Assembly (NCBI RefSeq): GCF_002891535.1
Contig: NZ_PDZR01000006.1
Location: forward strand, 62,001-126,000
Source: Methylocella silvestris
Lineage (GTDB): Bacteria; Pseudomonadota; Alphaproteobacteria; Rhizobiales; Beijerinckiaceae
Direction of reading: 5' to 3'
DNA: 64,000 nucleotides
Shown here piece after piece: positions 8,945 to 18,375 of the stretch (position 1 is its first letter; every line of letters starts with the position of its first letter). The translations under genes and the position numbers were made by a program. Under the pieces are notes generated by a model that made no database searches, was not told the origin of the DNA, and worked only from the letters and a program-made list of their open reading frames with translations.

Positions 8945-9358
8945 TCAGGCGCGGCGGCGCTGCTGCCCGAGGCCCATCTGCTTGGCGAGATTCGACCGCG
9001 CCTTGGCGTAATTCGGCGCAACCATCGGATAATCGGGGGCAAGACCCCATTTCTCCCGATATTCGTCGGGCGACATATTATATTGCGTGCGAAGATGGCG
9101 CTTCAACGACTTGAACTTCCGGCCGTCTTCAAGACAAACGAGAAAGTCGTTGGTGACCGACTTCTTGGCGGGAACCGCAGGCTTCGGCGTCTCGACTATC
9201 GGCGCGACGACGCCCGAGGTGACGCGCAGCAAGGCGGCATGCACATCGTTGATAAGGCTAGGAAGATCGCTCGCAGGAACTGAATTGTTGCTGACATAGG
9301 CCGACACGATGTCAGCGGCCAATTCGATATAACTGTTAGAACCTGACGCATCGCTCAT
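8945..9358 (-). CDS. mucR: MucR/Ros family transcriptional regulator
   Basis: Small DNA-binding regulator that controls exopolysaccharide, motility and cell-cycle genes in related bacteria. The ATG at 9358 ([20 protein letters not shown]) fits the family start; a TTG at 9367 is an alternative. The N-terminal half is the oligomerisation region. The DNA-binding domain runs [15 protein letters not shown] to [16 protein letters not shown]. Against Ros (C-x2-C-x9-H-x4-H) this protein keeps the first Cys (C75) and first His (H88) but has Asp78 for the second Cys and Gln-Tyr (92-93) at the final His positions. Zinc binding is therefore doubtful. Confidence 0.92.
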   Translation of the reverse strand: MSDASGSNSYIELAADIVSAYVSNNSVPASDLPSLINDVHAALLRVTSGVVAPIVETPKPAVPAKKSVTNDFLVCLEDGRKFKSLKRHLRTQYNMSPDEYREKWGLAPDYPMVAPNYAKARSNLAKQMGLGQQRRRA

Positions 9359-9876
9359 GGCGCTCAATATCCCTAGTAGAAGGCGCCGCCACCGGACCCC
9401 GGCCCAAATATGAGGGCCATAAAACCGTCAAAAGGCGACAAAACCACGTGAAATTTAAGTTCTCTTAATCGACCGCCTCGAATCGACTGTACGGAACGTC
9501 ATTCATTATTAAGGCCGAAACATCGTATCTGCAAGTAGCGCGCAGCAGTCTTTATTGCGAACTAACAAAAAAATGCCGTCCCTGGCCGCTTCGATCAGAT
9601 CAAGGCAGAAGTGAACACAGCGGCGTTAAACATTGAACGGCGTTGTTTGCGCCGGAGCAAAGGCGCAATAGACGCAGGGCGAAGCCGCCGGAAGTTCGCC
9701 ACCCGCGGCTTGCTGCGATGGGTCGGATTGAATATTTTGCGACCCAATAGACCGCCGGCCGTCGCTGCATGGTTGCGGTTTTTGCAAAAAACTTGCGCAT
9801 CAGGACGCGCAAATCAGCGCCCGCCCCTCCCCGTCGGAGCCTGTTCCGATCAGATCAAATTCAAGAAAGCCGCACC
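9359..9876. other. AT-rich region upstream of mucR and ptrB
   Basis: These 518 bases separate divergent mucR and ptrB. Bases about 9440-9575 are clearly AT-richer than the surroundings, with runs such as gaaatttaagttctcttaa and attcattattaagg. MucR proteins prefer AT-rich targets with T-A steps and often regulate their own gene, so this is the likely autoregulatory region (inference). No gene is supported here. Confidence 0.45.
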
Positions 9877-12009
9877 GTGGCGCTCAGCCCTCCCAGTCCT
9901 CCGCCCGAAATTGAACGCCGGATCGAAACGAAACGCGCGCATGGCGTTGCGCTCACCGATGAATACGCCTGGCTCAAAGCCGAGAACTGGCGTGAGGTTC
10001 TGCGCGATCCGGCTGCGCTGCCGGCTGCGATCCGCGCCGCGCTCGAAGCCGAAAACGCTTATGCCGCCGCGGTTCTTGAGCCCTTTGAGCCCTTGCGCAA
10101 GGAACTGGCGCGCGACATGCGCTCGCGCATCAAGGAGGACGACGCGGAAGCGCCGCTACCCGATGGACGTTTTCTCTACTACGCCCGTTTCAATCAGGGT
10201 TCGCAGCATCCGATCTTCTGTCGCGCCGAGGAAGACGGCGGCGCCGGCGACATCCTGCTGGACGCCGACGCGCAATCGAGGGGAAAGGCCTTCTTCCATC
10301 TCGGCGAGGCCCGCCATTCGCCGGATCACAATAAATTTGGCTGGAGCGTCGACGAAAAAGGCTCCGAACTGCATTCAATCCGCGTGCGCGAGCTTGCAAG
10401 CGGAGCGGATGGGCCAGACGTCGTCGAGGACACGGACGGGGCCTTCGTCTTCAGCGCCGATTCGCGCCAGTTTTATTATGTGCGCGTCGATGAAAACAAC
10501 CGTCCCTCCTGCGTCCTGCGTCACGACATCGGCTCCGATCCCGCGACTGACGCCGTGATTCTGGAAGAGAGCGATCCACGCTGGTTCATCCATGTCAGGG
10601 CGAGTCAGTCGGGCGCTTTCGCCATCATCAGCATCAGCGATCATGACGCCTGCGAATGCTGGCTGATCGATCTTGCCAACCCTGCGGCCAGGCCCCGCCT
10701 GATCGAGCCCCGCGCGCCGGGGGTTCGCTACGAGGCCGAACACCGCGGCGAGCGTCTGTTCATGACCACCAACGCCGACGGCGCCGAGGATTTCAAGATC
10801 GTCAGCGCGCCGCTCGCCACGCCCGGCAAAGCGTTCTGGGTCGACGAGGTCCCGCATAAGCCGGGCCGCATGATCATCGAAGTTTCTGTTTTCCCGGACT
10901 ATCTCGTCTGGCTCGAGCGCGAGAACGGCCTGCCGCGCATCATCGTCCGGCATCTTGAAAGCGGCGAGGATCATGCGGTCGCCTTCGCGGAGGAAGCCTA
11001 TTCGCTGTCGATAAATGGCCGCTTCGCCTATGACACAAAGCTGCTGCGCTTCACCTATTCCTCGATGACGACGCCGCGCGAGACCTATGATTATGATCTT
11101 GCGACGCGGGCGCGAATCCTGCGCAAGCGTCAGATCATCCCCTCCGGTTTCGATCCCGCGGATTATGTGACGCGCCGGCTTTATGCGCCGGCGCCGGATG
11201 GCGAGAGCGTTCCTGTCTCGATCGTCCGTCGACGCGATCTCGAGCTTGGCGGCGGCGCGCCGCTGCTGCTCTATGGCTATGGCGCCTACGGCCATGCGAC
11301 GCCGGCCTCTTTCAGCGCCAGCCGGCTCGCGCTCATTGACCGCGGCTTCATCTTCGCGATCGCCCACATCCGCGGCGGCGCGGACAAGGGCTGGCGCTGG
11401 TACACCGGCGGCAAGCTCGAAAACAAGCCGAACAGCTTTTCCGATTTTATCGCGGCGGCCCGCCATCTGATCGCCGCCGGAATAACGCGCGAGCGCCGTA
11501 TCGTCATCCAGGGCGGCAGCGCCGGCGGCATGCTGATGGGAGCGGTCGCCAATCTCGCGCCGGAACTGTTCGCCGGCGTCATCGCCGACGTGCCCTTCGT
11601 CGACGTGCTGAATACGATTCTCGACGCCGAATTGCCGCTGACCCCGCCTGAATGGCTGGAATGGGGCGATCCGATTCGCGACGAGACCGCGTTTCACAAA
11701 ATCCGGTCCTATTCGCCCTACGACAATGTCGAGGCAAAATCCTATCCGCCAATTCTCGCGCTCGGCGGCCTGACCGATCCGCGGGTCACCTATTGGGAGC
11801 CGCTGAAGTGGATTTCACGGCTGCGCGCGAAAATGACAGGGGGAGGCCCGGTCCTCTGCAAGACCAATATGGGGGCGGGTCATGGCGGCGCGCCGGGGCG
11901 GTTCGACAGGCTTGAGGAAGCCGCGCTTCAATATGCTTTCGCGATCGCCTGCGTCCAAGGCGCCTTCGCGCCGGACGGCCAGAACGGCGCCGCCGCTCCG
12001 TCAAGCTGA
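9877..12009 (+). CDS. ptrB: Oligopeptidase B / prolyl oligopeptidase family serine peptidase
   Basis: Cytoplasmic S9-family peptidase that cleaves short peptides, usually after basic residues for oligopeptidase B. The GTG at 9877 gives a 710-residue product beginning near PPSPPPEIERR and leading into the family motif ALTDEYAWLK; the frame stays open upstream to 9769. An N-terminal beta-propeller precedes the alpha/beta-hydrolase domain. The catalytic serine is in QGGSAGGML, the aspartate in GGLTDPRVTYWEP, and the histidine in MGAGHGGAPGRF. The gene stands alone and converges on a minus-strand membrane protein gene. Confidence 0.9.
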   Translation: MALSPPSPPPEIERRIETKRAHGVALTDEYAWLKAENWREVLRDPAALPAAIRAALEAENAYAAAVLEPFEPLRKELARDMRSRIKEDDAEAPLPDGRFLYYARFNQGSQHPIFCRAEEDGGAGDILLDADAQSRGKAFFHLGEARHSPDHNKFGWSVDEKGSELHSIRVRELASGADGPDVVEDTDGAFVFSADSRQFYYVRVDENNRPSCVLRHDIGSDPATDAVILEESDPRWFIHVRASQSGAFAIISISDHDACECWLIDLANPAARPRLIEPRAPGVRYEAEHRGERLFMTTNADGAEDFKIVSAPLATPGKAFWVDEVPHKPGRMIIEVSVFPDYLVWLERENGLPRIIVRHLESGEDHAVAFAEEAYSLSINGRFAYDTKLLRFTYSSMTTPRETYDYDLATRARILRKRQIIPSGFDPADYVTRRLYAPAPDGESVPVSIVRRRDLELGGGAPLLLYGYGAYGHATPASFSASRLALIDRGFIFAIAHIRGGADKGWRWYTGGKLENKPNSFSDFIAAARHLIAAGITRERRIVIQGGSAGGMLMGAVANLAPELFAGVIADVPFVDVLNTILDAELPLTPPEWLEWGDPIRDETAFHKIRSYSPYDNVEAKSYPPILALGGLTDPRVTYWEPLKWISRLRAKMTGGGPVLCKTNMGAGHGGAPGRFDRLEEAALQYAFAIACVQGAFAPDGQNGAAAPSS

Positions 12010-12040
12010 CATGATCCCCACACGAGGACGCAGGCGAGGC

Positions 12041-13069
12041 TCACGCCTCGCCGCGCGCCTGCGCGTCCATGAAACCCTTGAGCTCGGCCATTGAGTTGAA
12101 GCGAAAGGCGCCGCGTTTGGAGCGGGCTTCGATCGATCCGTCCGAGAACATCACATAGGTGGTGCCCTCGGATTCATAGCGGCCAAGCACAACCGGCGGA
12201 TCTTTACGCGGCATATCCTGGCGCGGCGGCGCATGCGGCTCGCCGCCCGCCTCCCCTTCTTCCGGCGCTGGCGCCAGCGCCAGGCCCGGCGCTTCTTGCC
12301 GGACTTCCGCGAGGCTCGCCGGACCTGGCGCCAGGAAGGTCTTCGCCCCGGTCAAACCCTCCGGCGCAAGATCGTTGAGGCCGACCGCGCGCGGCAGATG
12401 AAACGAAAGAGGCGGCGCGCGCCGGCGCGGCGGAGGCTCGACGGCGGCCGAAGACGAAAGCGTCACGCCCGCCTCGGCGGCGAGATCAGCGCCTGGCCGC
12501 TGGGCGGCCAGATCAGCGACTTGCCGCTCGGCGGCCCGGGCCCCAGGCGTTTCGAGACGCTTGCCTTTGATGGTCTCGGCGACGACGCGCCTGATGTCCT
12601 CGATTGACGCTTGCGCGCCCGGCTCCGGCTCGAGCGAGGCCGGCGCCGGCTGGCGGATGGCGGTCGGTGCGGCGCTGGCTGGCGCGCATGCCGGGCCCGG
12701 AATGACGAGAGTCACATGGTCTTCGTCAACACGCGATTGTGCTGGCGCGGCATCCGCGTCAGCGCTGTCCGTACCCGGCGTCTCCCTGGCGAAGGGCTGC
12801 GCCGGAAGCTCTTCCGGGGCCTCGAGAACGGCCGCTGGCGCCGCCGCAACAGCCCCGTCGCCTTGAGCCTTGATTAGGGCGCGAAGCCGCGACAGATTAT
12901 GAACGATCACCGCCAGCGCCATGGTGATAAGGCCGCCGGACAGGGCCGACGCCCCGCCGATGACGCTGGCCCAGCCGCGCTCGACATTGATGATGCCGTA
13001 GCCGAAGGAAATCGAGGCGGCGCCGCAGACGGCAAGGAGAAGGCCCGCGGCGAAAATCACATAGCTCAT
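12041..13069 (-). CDS. Membrane protein with Pro/Ala-rich linker, unknown function
   Basis: A 342-residue protein. Two hydrophobic helices form the N-terminus (about residues 3-25 and 35-58, ending LAVIVHNLSRLRALIKAQ). About 220 residues of Ala/Pro/Glu-rich low-complexity sequence follow. The last 50 residues look folded and conserved: VVLGRYESEGTTYVMFSDGS then FRFNSMAELKGFMDAQ. The general plan (paired helices plus a small C-terminal module) recurs in rhizobial hypothetical proteins. An inverted repeat (ggcgaggc/gcctcgcc, 12033-12052) spans its stop codon. No function is assigned. Confidence 0.7.
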   Translation of the reverse strand: MSYVIFAAGLLLAVCGAASISFGYGIINVERGWASVIGGASALSGGLITMALAVIVHNLSRLRALIKAQGDGAVAAAPAAVLEAPEELPAQPFARETPGTDSADADAAPAQSRVDEDHVTLVIPGPACAPASAAPTAIRQPAPASLEPEPGAQASIEDIRRVVAETIKGKRLETPGARAAERQVADLAAQRPGADLAAEAGVTLSSSAAVEPPPRRRAPPLSFHLPRAVGLNDLAPEGLTGAKTFLAPGPASLAEVRQEAPGLALAPAPEEGEAGGEPHAPPRQDMPRKDPPVVLGRYESEGTTYVMFSDGSIEARSKRGAFRFNSMAELKGFMDAQARGEA

Positions 13070-13402
13070 TTTTTTGTCCCAGGGGCCGCGCTTTTCGCCG
13101 GATATGAGCGGCGGCTGTTTTTGCTGAAAGGGGCGCGACGCATATCATCAGCGAGCCGCCGCGCTCAAACTTGGCTCTGCCCACAAAGCGCGGGCGAAAT
13201 TGAGACTTAAGCAAGGTAGCGGCAAAATATTATCACGCAAACGTCGCGGCCTCGCCGGCAAAAACGATCCTTTATCCGTTTCGGACGTTGCCCGCGCCAG
13301 GGCCGAATGCGGTTGCTGCAAAGCTTTGAGCCGTCTAGTTAGATGCCGCGCGGTTGATCGAACCGCCTCCCGCGATTGCATGCCTTTAATGAGGAGAGAT
13401 CC
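13070..13402. other. Intergenic stretch between divergent genes
   Basis: These 333 bases lie between the membrane protein gene (minus) and the superoxide dismutase gene (plus). GAGGAG at 13391-13396 is the dismutase ribosome binding site. An AT-rich patch (caaaatattatcacgcaaac, near 13220) may belong to a promoter. No gene is seen. Confidence 0.5.
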
Positions 13403-14002
13403 ATGTCCTTCACCCTGCCGGAACTTCCCTATGCCTATGAAGCGCTCCAACCTTATATGTCCAAGGAGACGCTCGAATATCATCACGACAAGCATCATCA
13501 AGCTTATGTGACCAACGGCAATAATCTGCTCAAGGACAGCGGCCTCGAAGGCAAGTCGCTGGAGGATATCGTCAAGGAGTCTTTCGGCAAGAATGCCGGC
13601 CTCTTCAACAATGCCGCGCAGCACTACAATCATCTGCATTTCTGGAACTGGATGAAGCCGAATGGCGGCGGCGCAATTCCGGGCGAACTGGAAAAAGCCA
13701 TCATCGACAGCCTTGGCTCGGTCGAAAAAGCCAAGGCCGACCTCATTCAGGCCGGCGTCACGCAATTTGGCTCCGGCTGGGCCTGGCTCGCCGTCAAGGA
13801 TGGCAAGATCATCGTCAGCAAGTCCGCGAACGGCGAAAATCCGCTGGTTCAGGGCGCGACGCCGATCCTCGGCGTCGACGTATGGGAGCACTCCTATTAC
13901 ATCGACTATCGCAACCGGCGGCCGGACTATCTGAAGGCTTTCGTCGATAATCTCGTTAATTGGGAATATGCCGCCGAGCTCTACGCCAAGGCGACGGCCT
14001 GA
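13403..14002 (+). CDS. sodB: Iron superoxide dismutase
   Basis: Converts superoxide to oxygen and hydrogen peroxide in the cytoplasm. The ATG at 13403 has GAGGAG 6-7 bases upstream and gives 199 residues. Metal ligands are visible: His27 (EYHHDKHH), His77 (NNAAQHYNHLHFW), and Asp and His in DVWEHSYYIDY. The Gln in NNAAQ (Q73) marks the iron-type active site; manganese enzymes usually place this Gln elsewhere. The FGSGWAWL motif is present. It is a single-gene unit. Confidence 0.95.
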   Translation: MSFTLPELPYAYEALQPYMSKETLEYHHDKHHQAYVTNGNNLLKDSGLEGKSLEDIVKESFGKNAGLFNNAAQHYNHLHFWNWMKPNGGGAIPGELEKAIIDSLGSVEKAKADLIQAGVTQFGSGWAWLAVKDGKIIVSKSANGENPLVQGATPILGVDVWEHSYYIDYRNRRPDYLKAFVDNLVNWEYAAELYAKATA

Positions 14003-14019
14003 GCCCTTTATCGTTCAAA

Positions 14020-14049
14020 AACGGGGCTGGCGCATCGGCCAGCCCCGCA
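14020..14049 (-). terminator. Rho-independent terminator of the HPF-like gene
   Basis: A 9-bp stem (ggggctggc / gccagcccc) with a 6-base loop is followed, reading the minus strand, by GTTTTT. It lies 22 bases past the stop codon of the HPF-like gene. On the plus strand it has no T-run, so it suits the minus gene better than sodB. Confidence 0.8.
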
Positions 14050-14070
14050 TAAAGCGCTTCGCGTCCTCGC

Positions 14071-14700
14071 TCAGGCGTTGAGGTTCTCCGGCCGAGACGC
14101 CTCCGCGCCGCGATGCTTTGCCGGCTTGCCTTTGACCGGGGCGCGCTGATCCAGAACATAGATGGCGCTGGCTTGCGGCCCCATCGGCCCCTCTCCCGTC
14201 GCGCGCGTGACTTCCACGAGAACGCCAACCTCGAGCGCGTCGAAATCGCCCCGCATTACGCAACTGCGCGCGAAATAAAGATCAGGGCCGCCGCGCACTT
14301 CGATAAAGCCGTGGTCCTGTTCGCGAAACAGGCGCGCGACGACGCCCGTTTCCGGCGCGCTTTCGTGCCGCCGCACATTGTCCTTGGCGAGTTCGGAGAG
14401 CTGCTCCAGACGCCGTTCGGCGATGTCGAAGACGCGATTGACCAGCGCCGCCTGCTCGCCCTTCCGCTTGGCTTCGGCCTTGGCGACAATCATCGGCCGG
14501 CCCGGAACCTCGACTTCGACGCAAAGGGAGAGCGGCGGGATCGTATTGTTTGTCGCGCCATGCGCGGCGCCTGCCACCACCCGGCAACCTGTGATGCGCG
14601 AAAAGGCGCTTTCAAGACGCTGCGCACGGTCCTCGATGAGCTTTGCAAGCGCATCGGAATGCTGGATGTCGCGAAATACGATCTGCAGCGGTCGATCCAT
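14071..14700 (-). CDS. HPF/RaiA-like ribosome-associated protein fused to a cold-shock-type domain
   Basis: A 209-residue protein with AGGAG 6 bases before the ATG. Residues 1 to about 110 resemble the S30Ae fold of ribosome hibernation factors (PLQIVFRDIQHSDALAKLIED, ending with a helix rich in ERRLEQLSELAKD). Residues about 118-183 look like a cold-shock OB fold: TGVVARLFREQDHGFIEV matches the RNP1 strand, and DLYFARSCVM sits where DVFVHFSAI lies in CspA. The tail is basic. It probably binds ribosomes or RNA during slow growth (inference). Divergent from lexA. Confidence 0.82.
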   Translation of the reverse strand: MDRPLQIVFRDIQHSDALAKLIEDRAQRLESAFSRITGCRVVAGAAHGATNNTIPPLSLCVEVEVPGRPMIVAKAEAKRKGEQAALVNRVFDIAERRLEQLSELAKDNVRRHESAPETGVVARLFREQDHGFIEVRGGPDLYFARSCVMRGDFDALEVGVLVEVTRATGEGPMGPQASAIYVLDQRAPVKGKPAKHRGAEASRPENLNA

Positions 14701-15076
14701 GCGTTTCTCCTCTTGAACGGACGGCGCCGCATGGCGAACGGACTTCGCCGAGCGGCGGCGAGAGTTAGTAACCTACGGTGAAGCTGAAAGTTCCGTCAAC
14801 GATTTCGCGCAAATCCCGAATCAAAGCCGCGACAACAAAATAGTCAGCAAAGCGCTATGCCGGCTTGCAGAACGCAGGGAGAACAGATATCGTCTGTTCA
14901 CTATTTGTGCGGGCTCGCGATTCGACGTTTCGGCCTGCGCTACCCGAGCCTTTCCCGGCCCAGTGTTTTGGAGGCCAGACCGTTTTGCAGCCAGCTCATT
15001 TACAGGCAAGTTTTTCCCGGAGGCGACCTTACGCTCCGCCATTCCGCCTGACGATCCTGCGAGAAAGTGGACGCAG
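14701..15076. other. Divergent promoter region of the HPF-like gene and lexA
   Basis: These 376 bases contain the SOS box described separately. A less perfect site GTTC-N7-GTGC lies at 14896-14910, and arms gaacaga/tctgttc (14881-14899) form an inverted repeat. The distance from the SOS box to the lexA ATG is about 190 bases, so the lexA leader may be long. No gene is seen. Confidence 0.55.
14870..14884 (+). promoter_or_regulatory. LexA (SOS) box, GAAC-N7-GAAC
   Basis: The sequence gaacgcagggagaac is an exact match to the alphaproteobacterial LexA box (GTTC-N7-GTTC on the other strand). It lies upstream of lexA, as expected for autorepression. A partly overlapping second site follows at 14896-14910 with one mismatch. 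Confidence 0.78.
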
Positions 15077-15787
15077 ATGCTGACCAAAAAGCAAAGCGAG
15101 CTTTTGCGCTTCATCAATGAACGCATGAAGGAGACCGGCGTGCCGCCCTCCTTCGATGAAATGAAGGACGCGCTGGACCTCAGGTCGAAATCAGGCATTC
15201 ACCGGCTGATCATCGCGCTCGAGGAGCGGGGCTTCATCCGGCGCCTGCCGAACCGGGCGCGCGCGCTTGAAGTCTTGCGGATGCCGGGCGCCTCGGCCGC
15301 CGACGCCGGCCGGGGCCGCAAATTCGAGCCGAGCGTGATCGAGGGCCATCTTGGGCGCGTCCGGCCGATGCCGGCCGCCCGCGACGACGAAGACGGCGCA
15401 CGTGCGATGGTGGCGATCCCGGTGATGGGCCGGATCGCCGCCGGCACGCCGATCAGCGCGCTTCAGACACGCAGCCATACGCTCAATCTGCCGCCGGAAA
15501 TGCTCTCGCACGGGGAGCATTATGCGCTCGAAGTGCGCGGGGATTCGATGATTGAGGCCGGCATTTTCGACGCCGATACAGTGCTGATCCGCAAGCAGGA
15601 TACGGCCGAGACCGGAGACATTGTCGTCGCGCTGATCGACGATGAGGAAGCGACCCTTAAGCGCCTGCGCCGCCGCGGCGCCTCGATCGCGCTCGAAGCC
15701 GCCAATCCGGCCTATGAAACGCGCATTTTCGGGCCTGACCGCGTGCGCATCCAGGGCAAACTTGTCGGCTTGATCCGACGCTACTGA
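15077..15787 (+). CDS. lexA: LexA repressor
   Basis: SOS repressor that cleaves itself when RecA filaments form. The ATG at 15077 gives [17 protein letters not shown], the usual LexA start, and 236 residues. The winged helix is at about residues 1-65 ([22 protein letters not shown]). The cleavage site Ala122-Gly123 lies in GRIAAGTP. The catalytic Ser157 is in GDSMIEAG and Lys195 in EATLKRL. An exact SOS box lies upstream. Confidence 0.96.
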   Translation: MLTKKQSELLRFINERMKETGVPPSFDEMKDALDLRSKSGIHRLIIALEERGFIRRLPNRARALEVLRMPGASAADAGRGRKFEPSVIEGHLGRVRPMPAARDDEDGARAMVAIPVMGRIAAGTPISALQTRSHTLNLPPEMLSHGEHYALEVRGDSMIEAGIFDADTVLIRKQDTAETGDIVVALIDDEEATLKRLRRRGASIALEAANPAYETRIFGPDRVRIQGKLVGLIRRY

Positions 15788-15828
15788 TCCTCGCGGGGCC
15801 GCGCCCTGGTTGGGCGCCCGCGCCGACG

Positions 15829-18237
15829 CTATTCGATCGGCGAACCGTCGTCGCCATCGTCGGGCCGGCGTGAGGCGGCGCCGTCATCCTGGGCCGAAGC
15901 AGCCGGATCTGGTTCGGCGAGCGTAAATTGCGGCGCGGGGGCGACTGGCGCTCTCCCCCATGTGCGGCGCGGAGCCGGCGACCAGGGCCGGTCTTCCTCG
16001 GGCGATCGCGCCGCGGCGCGCGTCAGTCCACCCGGCGTCAGCGCCAAAGTGACCGCGCCAGTTTTTTTCAACGCGTCGCGATCGAGGACGATCTGCGCCG
16101 CGCAGCCTTTCGGCGCAAAAAGCGGCGTAACGATGATGTCGGCGCGCAAGCAATCCTCGGCGAAAGCCGCGCGGTCGACGACGAGCGACAGGGTGCGGCC
16201 GTCGGCAAGACGTCCGACGCAGGCGGCCTTGTCGCATTCGCTTTTTCGGACCGCCGCGGCCGCCGGACGCCCGTCCGCGTCGGCGCGCAGCCATTGTTCC
16301 GCGGCAAACAGGTTTGGCCGCGCGGCGAGCACCGCCAACCTGCCGTCTTCGCCGCGATAGGCCGCCGCCTCTCCGCCGGCTGCGACCGCAACGTCGAATT
16401 TCGGCCCGGAGGCCGCGCCAAAGAGACCGATGGCGAGGAGCGGCAGGGCGATCGCGCGAAACAGGAGCGTGCGCCACAGCGTCATGCACAGGGCGGCGAG
16501 CGAGAGGAAGGCGAGCGAGAATGGCGCAAAGGCCGGCAGATGGACGCTGGCGCCCGGCAACTGGCCGACCTGGCGCGCCGCCCACATCACGCCGTCGACG
16601 CCAAGCCCGAGATAGCGCCAGACCCAGGGATCGAGGCCGAGCGGATAAAGCAGCGTCCCAAGCAGCGCGCCCGGCACGGCGAACACTTCGATCACCGTCA
16701 ACGTCATGGGATTGCCGATCAGCACATAGGGGCTGAGCTCGTGAAAATTATAGGCCATGAAGGAGGCCGTCGCGGCGGTTGCGCAAAAAGTCGCGAACAG
16801 GAGGCCGCCGGGGCCGTGGCCAAGCAGCGTCCGGACCGATCCCCAAAACAGCCGCGCGCCCTCGCCGGCGACAGGCTTTGAACGCAGGATCGGCGCCTCC
16901 TCGCGCTCGGCGCTGGTGGCGGCCATGCGCCCCTCATAGACCGCGACGAGGGCGGCGACGGCGGCGAAGGAGAGCTGAAAGCTTGCGCCCATGATCGCCT
17001 CGGGCTCGACCAGGATGACGAACAGCGCCGCGAAAGCAAGATTGCGCATGGTCAGCGCCTGGCGGTCGGCCAGCACCGCGCCGAGCATGATCAGCGTCAT
17101 GATCAGCGCGCGCTCGGTGCCGACGCGCGAGCCGGTCGAGACGTCGTAGATCACAGCGCCAAGCATCGCGAGCGCGGCCGACCATTTCTTGATCGGATAG
17201 CGCAGCGCCAGCGAAGGGCTGAGCGCGAGCGCCCGCCTGAAGCCGATGAAAAAGATCGCCGCGACCAGCGTCATCTGCACGCCGGAAATGGTGATGATAT
17301 GGAAGATGCCCGCCTCGCGGATCACATCCCTGGCGTTTTCGGACAGAAGATCGCGCTTGCCGGTGACCATCGCGGCGGCGATCGCATCGATGCGGCGCGA
17401 CAAAGCGTTGCGGGCGCGGTCGAGCGCCATCGCGGCGCTGAGGGAAAACTCCGCCGGAACCGGCGGGGCCAGGGTCTCGATGCGCCCGAGCGCATTGCCG
17501 ACGCCGCCTAACCGCGCGAACCAGGCGTCCCTGGCGAAATCATAGCCGCCGGGAAGGCTCGCGCGCGAAGGCGGCAGCAGGCGCGCCTTGAATTTTACAT
17601 AGGTTCCCGCCTCAAACGGCGGCGCGCGGCGGACCGACAGCCGCACACGATAGGGCGTCGCCTCCGGCGCGAGCCCCTCGATCGCGCGCACACGCAACAC
17701 GAACCGCGCTCCGGCGCGGCGGAAATCCATCTGCTCCACAAAGCCTTCGACGACGCCGATCGTCGTGCGCTGGATCACCGGCGCCGCGACGCGGGCCGAT
17801 CGCCACGCGGTGGAAAGCTCTCCCGCGAAAAACGCGGCCGTGGCGCAAAGCGCCAGAAAGGCGACCCGCCGCTCCCGAGCGACAATGGCCAAGCCGGAAA
17901 GGACAGCCGTCAGCGCGGTGAGCAGCCAAATCGACGGCTCGCGGTCCGCGCTCAAATAGCTGGCTACACCGGCCCCGGCGGCGACCGGAAGCCAGAGAAA
18001 CGTGCGGCGCAGCGCGCATTCGGTCTCGAAGGCGGCGGCAAAAGCGAGCCGCAGCCGCGCGAACGGGGCGAGCAGCGCAGGCGACATTCCGCCGGCCCGC
18101 CGCGCGCCCCCGTCCGCCAACGCCGTATCGAGCGGCCTCGCCAAATCTGCTGCCCTATTGCTTGGCCCGTCGCTTGACGGGGCCCGGCCGAAGTCGCCTC
18201 GCGCCGGCCACGCTCCAAGCCCTAGTCTTTCGTCCAT
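15829..18237 (-). CDS. comEC: ComEC/Rec2 family DNA-uptake membrane protein
   Basis: Inner-membrane channel family that moves single-stranded DNA during natural transformation. The 802-residue chain has a DUF4131-like N-terminal part, then the Competence domain, signalled by [15 protein letters not shown] and [15 protein letters not shown]. The C-terminal third has no metallo-beta-lactamase HxHxDH motif; instead it is Ala-rich and ends in a low-complexity tail. The first ATG (18237) lacks a clear ribosome binding site, and MSPALLAPF at 18087 is an alternative. No other competence genes are in the window, so function in transformation is uncertain. Confidence 0.88.
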   Translation of the reverse strand: MDERLGLGAWPARGDFGRAPSSDGPSNRAADLARPLDTALADGGARRAGGMSPALLAPFARLRLAFAAAFETECALRRTFLWLPVAAGAGVASYLSADREPSIWLLTALTAVLSGLAIVARERRVAFLALCATAAFFAGELSTAWRSARVAAPVIQRTTIGVVEGFVEQMDFRRAGARFVLRVRAIEGLAPEATPYRVRLSVRRAPPFEAGTYVKFKARLLPPSRASLPGGYDFARDAWFARLGGVGNALGRIETLAPPVPAEFSLSAAMALDRARNALSRRIDAIAAAMVTGKRDLLSENARDVIREAGIFHIITISGVQMTLVAAIFFIGFRRALALSPSLALRYPIKKWSAALAMLGAVIYDVSTGSRVGTERALIMTLIMLGAVLADRQALTMRNLAFAALFVILVEPEAIMGASFQLSFAAVAALVAVYEGRMAATSAEREEAPILRSKPVAGEGARLFWGSVRTLLGHGPGGLLFATFCATAATASFMAYNFHELSPYVLIGNPMTLTVIEVFAVPGALLGTLLYPLGLDPWVWRYLGLGVDGVMWAARQVGQLPGASVHLPAFAPFSLAFLSLAALCMTLWRTLLFRAIALPLLAIGLFGAASGPKFDVAVAAGGEAAAYRGEDGRLAVLAARPNLFAAEQWLRADADGRPAAAAVRKSECDKAACVGRLADGRTLSLVVDRAAFAEDCLRADIIVTPLFAPKGCAAQIVLDRDALKKTGAVTLALTPGGLTRAAARSPEEDRPWSPAPRRTWGRAPVAPAPQFTLAEPDPAASAQDDGAASRRPDDGDDGSPIE

Positions 18238-18375
18238 TCTATGTTACACGAGCCGCCACCGGGCAAAAGGTCCGGCGCCGCTTCAGCCGGAATTAATGTC
18301 GCCGGAACGGCGGCGGCGGATCGCCAGTTCACGGAAAGAATGCAGACGGCGCGGAGCCGCCTATCAGGAGTGGAA

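Noticed and set aside
9440-9470. TTAA-N6-TTAA resembling a CtrA site upstream of mucR
   Set aside because: The CtrA consensus needs seven bases between the TTAA halves. The region is AT-rich, so this match is likely to be chance.
12033-12052. Hairpin ggcgaggc/gcctcgcc between convergent genes as a terminator
   Set aside because: It overlaps the stop codon of the minus-strand gene and has no T-run on either strand, so termination is not supported.
15928-16881. Long plus-strand open frame opposite comEC
   Set aside because: It is Arg/Gly-rich with no domain, and it mirrors the codon pattern of the real minus-strand gene.
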